The notes under the pieces were generated by a model. It did not search any database. It saw nothing but the letters and a program-made list of their open reading frames with translations, and was not told where the DNA came from. 64,000 nt of DNA from NORP233 sp050186825 (lineage in GTDB: Bacteria; Planctomycetota; J058): assembly GCA_050186825.1 (NCBI GenBank), contig JBFWYD010000003.1, forward strand, positions 124,001 to 188,000, given 5' to 3'. A program made the translations under genes and the position numbers. Below, piece after piece: positions 60,859 through 64,000 of the stretch (position 1 is the stretch's first letter; each line of letters opens with the position of its first letter).

Positions 60859-63177
60859 TCAGCGGGGGCGCCTGGCCGAGAGCTCCGCGTGGCCCGCGCC
60901 GAACAGCAGGTCGTACTGGAGGAGGCGGTAGTCGGCCACGACCCGGGCCAGCGGCAGGGGGAGCTGGTCGGGCAGGTGGACCTGGCCGTCGGGCCCCTCG
61001 GCGAAGCGCCCGAGCACCGGCAGCCGCGCCAGCAGGGCCGCGCCGAGGGCCGGCCCACCGCGCAGGTCCAGCCCGGACTCCTGCAGCGCGAGCGCCCCCA
61101 GGAAGCTCATCCCGACCCGCCGGTCGCGGCGGGGGCGGTCGAAGTTGGACCAGATGACCGCGGGGACGGTGAAGCAGCGGCGCAGGGCCCCCCGGTCGCC
61201 CTCGAGGTCGAGACGCCCGCCCGAGACCGACCAGCTCATGGAGAGCCCGGCGGCCGCGTAGGCCCGGGCGGAGAGCGCCGGCAGGTGGTCGCCCAGGGCC
61301 AGGATCACCGTCGGCTCGGGCCGCGCAGCGTAGTGGGCGACCAGCAAGCCGAGCGCCTCGTCGGCGGCGCGCAGCGCGTTCACGTAGCCCGCGACGCTCT
61401 CGCGGTCCTCGGGGGTCAGGGGGGTGCGGACCTCGATCCCGTAGCGCCGCACGAAGCTCTCGCCCCAGGGCCAGTGGGTCCCGTTGGGAAAGGCGAAGGC
61501 GAACCAGGGCCCCGGCGCGGCGTCGACGCGCGCCATCAGCTCCCGCGCGAGCGCGGCGTCGGAGGCGCGCCGCCCGCTGGCATCGAGCTCGACCCCCGGC
61601 CGCCCGGCCAGGCTGACGGCCTCCTGGATGCCGAGCAGCGGGTAGACCCGCGCGTAGTCGTAGTAGTCGAGGCTCTCCGCGTGGAAGGCCCACGTGCGAT
61701 AGCCGCGCCCGGCCAGCCAGGCCGGCAGCGCGGGCAGGGGACGGCGCACGTACTGGCGGTAGGGACACGAGTCCCGGGGCAGGAAGGCCATGTTCAGCCC
61801 CGACAGCAGCTCGAACTCGGCGTTGGCGGACATCCCGCCGAACACGGGCGTGACCACCTCCACCCGCCCGAAGCGCTCCTGGAGCCCGTGGAACACGGGG
61901 ATCGGGTCGGCGCCGAGCTCGAAGCCCAGCCCGCGGGGGTCGGTGAAGGCCTCCATGAACCAGAAGATCAGGCGGACGGCCCGGGGCCCGGGGGGCGGGG
62001 CGGGCGCCGTGTAGGTCTCGAGGGCCTGCGCGACCGCCTCGGGGGAGTAGCCGGGAGGCGCCGGCATGTGGAGCGCGTGCGCCTCGCAGAGCAGCTCCAC
62101 GAGGAGCCCGTTGCTGAGCGCCGAGCGGCGGGCATCGAGCGTCCGCGGAAAGATGCCCAGCCGCCCGAGCAGCGCGCGCCCGGGGTCGACGCTGTAGGCG
62201 CTCGCCAGCCCGAGGAGCAGGGCCAGGGCCAGCCCGCCCAGGAGCAGGCGCGTGCGCCGCCGGAGCGGCATGGCCCAGGTGCGCAGCAGCCCGACGCCGA
62301 GCGCCAGGAAGGCCGCGGCGGCCAGCCCCACGTGCCAGGGCCGCACGACCTCCATCTGGGTGAAGTCGCTCACGTATTGGAGGTCGAAGGGGCTCAGGGG
62401 CGCGTGCAGGAAGTGGAGCTTGAACCCGTTCGCCACGTGGAGGCTCAGGTAGAGGAGCAGCGGGATCGCGAGCGAGAACCAGGGCCGGCGGCTGAGCGCG
62501 AGCAGCAGCGCGCAGCAGGAGGTGAGCGCGGCGAGGTTGAGCCCGAGCGCGGCGGCCGTGATTCCCTGCTGGGTGACGCCCAGGCGCGCCGTGGCCTCGC
62601 CCAGGCACACCGCGCCCGCGACCAGCCCCAGCACCCACACCGCGGCTGCCGCCTGCTCGCTCTGGGCCCGCCACAGGCGGCGCAGCTCCTCGAGCAGGAA
62701 CGCGGCCGCCGAGGCCAGGGCCAGCGCGCCCACGGCCAGCCAGCGGCCGGGCCGCTGCTCGGCGAGCGGCGTGAGCGGCGGCGCGGCCGCGAGGAGCACC
62801 CAGGCGACCACGAGCACGCAGCCGGCGAGCCAGGCCCGCCGCGAGACGCCGCGAGGGTCCGCCTCCGGGCAGCGCGCGGCGCCCACCGTCAGCGCGCCGC
62901 CGCCGAGGAGCAGGAGCAGCGCGCCGAGCGCGCCGTTGCCCTGTCCAGCGCGACCGAGCAGGCGCGTCTGCTGCTGGACGAGCACGATCAGGGCGGGGAG
63001 CAGCCAGGCGAGCCCGAGCGAGGGGCGGGCCCTGGCGGCCGCCGCGACGCGCGCGGCGCCCTCGCGCCAGCTGAGCAGCTCGGAGAGCGTCGGCCCGCCG
63101 GCGCCCTCCGCCGGCCCGCCGGGGTCGGGAGGCGGAGGCGCCGCGGCCGTCTCGGGGAGCGCGGGATCCTCGCTCAT
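60859..63177 (-). CDS. LTA-synthase-like membrane sulfatase-fold phosphotransferase
   Basis: The 772-residue protein has an N-terminal polar tail, about ten hydrophobic segments to roughly residue 345, and a C-terminal alkaline-phosphatase/sulfatase fold. The nucleophile motif reads VTPVFGGMSANAEFELLSGL near residue 447; where LtaS-type enzymes have Thr, this has Ser. Other conserved blocks are CPYRQYVRRPLPALPAWLAG, YRTWAFHAESLDYYDYARVY, AFPNGTHWPWGES and VILALGDHLPALSARA (metal-site D-H). It may transfer phosphoglycerol-type groups to a surface polymer. The ATG at 63177 was chosen; upstream the frame enters a repeat array and encodes only Glu/Ala/Ser repeats. Confidence 0.82.
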   Translation of the reverse strand: MSEDPALPETAAAPPPPDPGGPAEGAGGPTLSELLSWREGAARVAAAARARPSLGLAWLLPALIVLVQQQTRLLGRAGQGNGALGALLLLLGGGALTVGAARCPEADPRGVSRRAWLAGCVLVVAWVLLAAAPPLTPLAEQRPGRWLAVGALALASAAAFLLEELRRLWRAQSEQAAAAVWVLGLVAGAVCLGEATARLGVTQQGITAAALGLNLAALTSCCALLLALSRRPWFSLAIPLLLYLSLHVANGFKLHFLHAPLSPFDLQYVSDFTQMEVVRPWHVGLAAAAFLALGVGLLRTWAMPLRRRTRLLLGGLALALLLGLASAYSVDPGRALLGRLGIFPRTLDARRSALSNGLLVELLCEAHALHMPAPPGYSPEAVAQALETYTAPAPPPGPRAVRLIFWFMEAFTDPRGLGFELGADPIPVFHGLQERFGRVEVVTPVFGGMSANAEFELLSGLNMAFLPRDSCPYRQYVRRPLPALPAWLAGRGYRTWAFHAESLDYYDYARVYPLLGIQEAVSLAGRPGVELDASGRRASDAALARELMARVDAAPGPWFAFAFPNGTHWPWGESFVRRYGIEVRTPLTPEDRESVAGYVNALRAADEALGLLVAHYAARPEPTVILALGDHLPALSARAYAAAGLSMSWSVSGGRLDLEGDRGALRRCFTVPAVIWSNFDRPRRDRRVGMSFLGALALQESGLDLRGGPALGAALLARLPVLGRFAEGPDGQVHLPDQLPLPLARVVADYRLLQYDLLFGAGHAELSARRPR

Positions 63178-63224
63178 GCCGGGATCATGCCCGATCCCGC
63201 CGCGTTCGTCGTTCAGCGGCGCAG

Positions 63225-63400
63225 CGCCTCGGCCTCGGACTCGGCCTCGGACTCGGCCTCGGACTCGGCCTCGCTCGGTCTCGGCCTCGGACTCGGACTC
63301 GGCCTCGGACTCGGCCTCGGACTCGGCCTCGGACTCGGCCTCGGCCTCGGCCTCGGCCTCGGCCTCGGACTCTGCCTCGGACCGGCCTCGGCCTCGGACC
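63225..63400. repeat. Long (CTCGGC/CTCGGA)n array
   Basis: Roughly 175 bases of CTCGGM hexamers (CTCGGCCTCGGACTCGGCCT and so on) fill the gap between the metallophosphoesterase stop and the LTA-synthase-like start. It is the longest array of this type in the window and has an open frame on the minus strand that is an artefact of the repeat. Confidence 0.88.
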
Positions 63401-63406
63401 CGGGGA

Positions 63407-64000
63407 TCAGGCCGGCTCAACCGCCTCGGCCGGCGCCAGCCGCTCCTCGCGGACGTGCTCGAAGCGACCCCTCTCGGGGTCGTAGCCGCGCACCTCGTAG
63501 CCGAGCACCTGGCCGCCCTCGATCCGGTAGCGGTTGTAGGTCGCGCCCTCGCCGAGCCGGCGCGGGGCCGCGGTGGTCGAGCCGGCGCACACCACGTGCA
63601 GCGGGCGCTCGCCCGCGACGGTGTGGCGGAAGGCGCGGTGCGTGTGCCCGCACAGGATCAGGTCCGCGGCGCCCTGGCAGCGCTCGAGCAGGCCCTCGGC
63701 GTCGCGGTTGCCGCGGCGGGCGTGCTCCGGGCGGCCGCCTGCCAGCAGCGGCGGGTGGTGGACCAGGACGGCCTTGGTCGGCGCGTCCGAGCCCTCGAGC
63801 AGGCGCGCGAGCGCGTCGAGCTGCGCCGCGCCCATCTCGCCCCAGGCCTGGAAGGCGGGCGTGGGCACGCAGCTCGTGGTCGAGACCAGGAGCAGGTCGC
63901 CGCGCCGCTGCGCGCGGGGCCAGCCGCGCGCGGCGGGGTCGGCGTCCGCCGCCTCGCTGGCGGCGGGGTCGCGATCCAGCCACGCGGCGTAGGCCCGCTC
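63407..64000 (-). CDS. Metallophosphoesterase, C-terminal part (cut by window end)
   Basis: The visible 197 residues run from ERAYAAWLDRDPAASEAADA at the window edge to the stop. They carry the late motifs of calcineurin-like phosphoesterases: TKAVLVHHPPLL (motif with His-His), the helix RCQGAADLILCGHTHRAFRH (G-H-T-H metal site), and VVCAGSTTAAPRR. The earlier D-x-H and G-D/N-H motifs lie beyond the window. A GTG inside (63868) is not the true start since homology-like sequence continues upstream. The substrate is unknown. It is the first visible gene of a likely minus-strand group with the LTA-synthase-like and sulfotransferase genes. Confidence 0.82.
   Translation of the reverse strand, partial: ERAYAAWLDRDPAASEAADADPAARGWPRAQRRGDLLLVSTTSCVPTPAFQAWGEMGAAQLDALARLLEGSDAPTKAVLVHHPPLLAGGRPEHARRGNRDAEGLLERCQGAADLILCGHTHRAFRHTVAGERPLHVVCAGSTTAAPRRLGEGATYNRYRIEGGQVLGYEVRGYDPERGRFEHVREERLAPAEAVEPA

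Noticed and set aside
63178..63420. N-terminal extension of the LTA-synthase-like protein through the CTCGGM array
   Set aside because: The frame stays open only because the hexamer has no stop; the encoded Glu/Ala/Ser repeat precedes a good ATG at 63177, and the same array occurs in non-coding gaps elsewhere.

Overview
The window is very GC-rich bacterial chromosomal DNA (well above 70% G+C by eye) with GTG starts, many ATGA/GTGA start-stop overlaps and about 49 supported protein genes. No rRNA, tRNA, CRISPR array, transposase or phage gene was recognised. The mix of genes fits a high-GC Planctomycetota lineage better than Myxococcota: a BatA-like von Willebrand A membrane protein, membrane-anchored Ser/Thr kinases with TPR or propeller ectodomains, a secreted terpene-cyclase-like toroid protein, prokaryotic RING-type zinc fingers, a TerB protein, a stand-alone MshEN protein and an RHS protein. 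This placement is inference from gene content only.

Layout. 1-800: the cut N-terminus of a VWA protein and a decayed trypsin/HtrA-like protease. 0.8-10 kb: a TPR-tailed Ser/Thr kinase; a TetR regulator with a clear palindromic operator and its overlapping D-aminoacylase-type amidohydrolase; then an operon of RING-type zinc-finger membrane protein, Ser/Thr kinase and a second, paralogous RING-type protein. 10-15 kb: rsmE-DUF1285 and heparinase-HEAT gene pairs. 15-19 kb: two secreted phospholipase-D-family proteins. 19-23 kb: a repeat-rich coiled-coil protein, a CAP-domain lipoprotein and a gamma-carbonic-anhydrase-fold protein that lacks two metal ligands. 23-28 kb: a large RHS protein. 28-34 kb: a TPR lipoprotein, TerB, MshEN, a bacterial CDC123-like protein, a short STN-like lipoprotein and a toroid protein. 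34-44.5 kb: a membrane/beta-barrel fusion, a thioredoxin, mutS, two membrane proteins, a methyltransferase, and an NCS1 permease with a class III aminotransferase. 44.5-49.5 kb: a five-gene minus-strand operon containing a PlsC acyltransferase, a secreted HEXXH protein and a HAD acid phosphatase lipoprotein. 50-59.5 kb: AMMECR1 with a sugar dehydrogenase, a tandem esterase, an AlbA_2 protein with an M16 peptidase, and phosphofructokinase with an AarF/UbiB kinase. 59.8-64 kb: a sulfotransferase, an LTA-synthase-like membrane sulfatase-fold protein and a metallophosphoesterase cut by the window end.

The most unusual feature is the intergenic DNA. Three kinds of hexamer array, (GTGCTC/GAGCAC)n, (GGGCAC)n and (CTCGGA)n, together with a degenerate CGCAGAG/GCAAAGG tract, recur between genes. 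Two composite copies share the same order and the same linker sequence. The GTGCTC arrays are paired with their own complement and form very large potential hairpins three times. Separately, two long perfect hairpins with the same outer stem but different, base-paired inner stems sit at two convergent gene junctions. These elements are the best candidates here for something undescribed.
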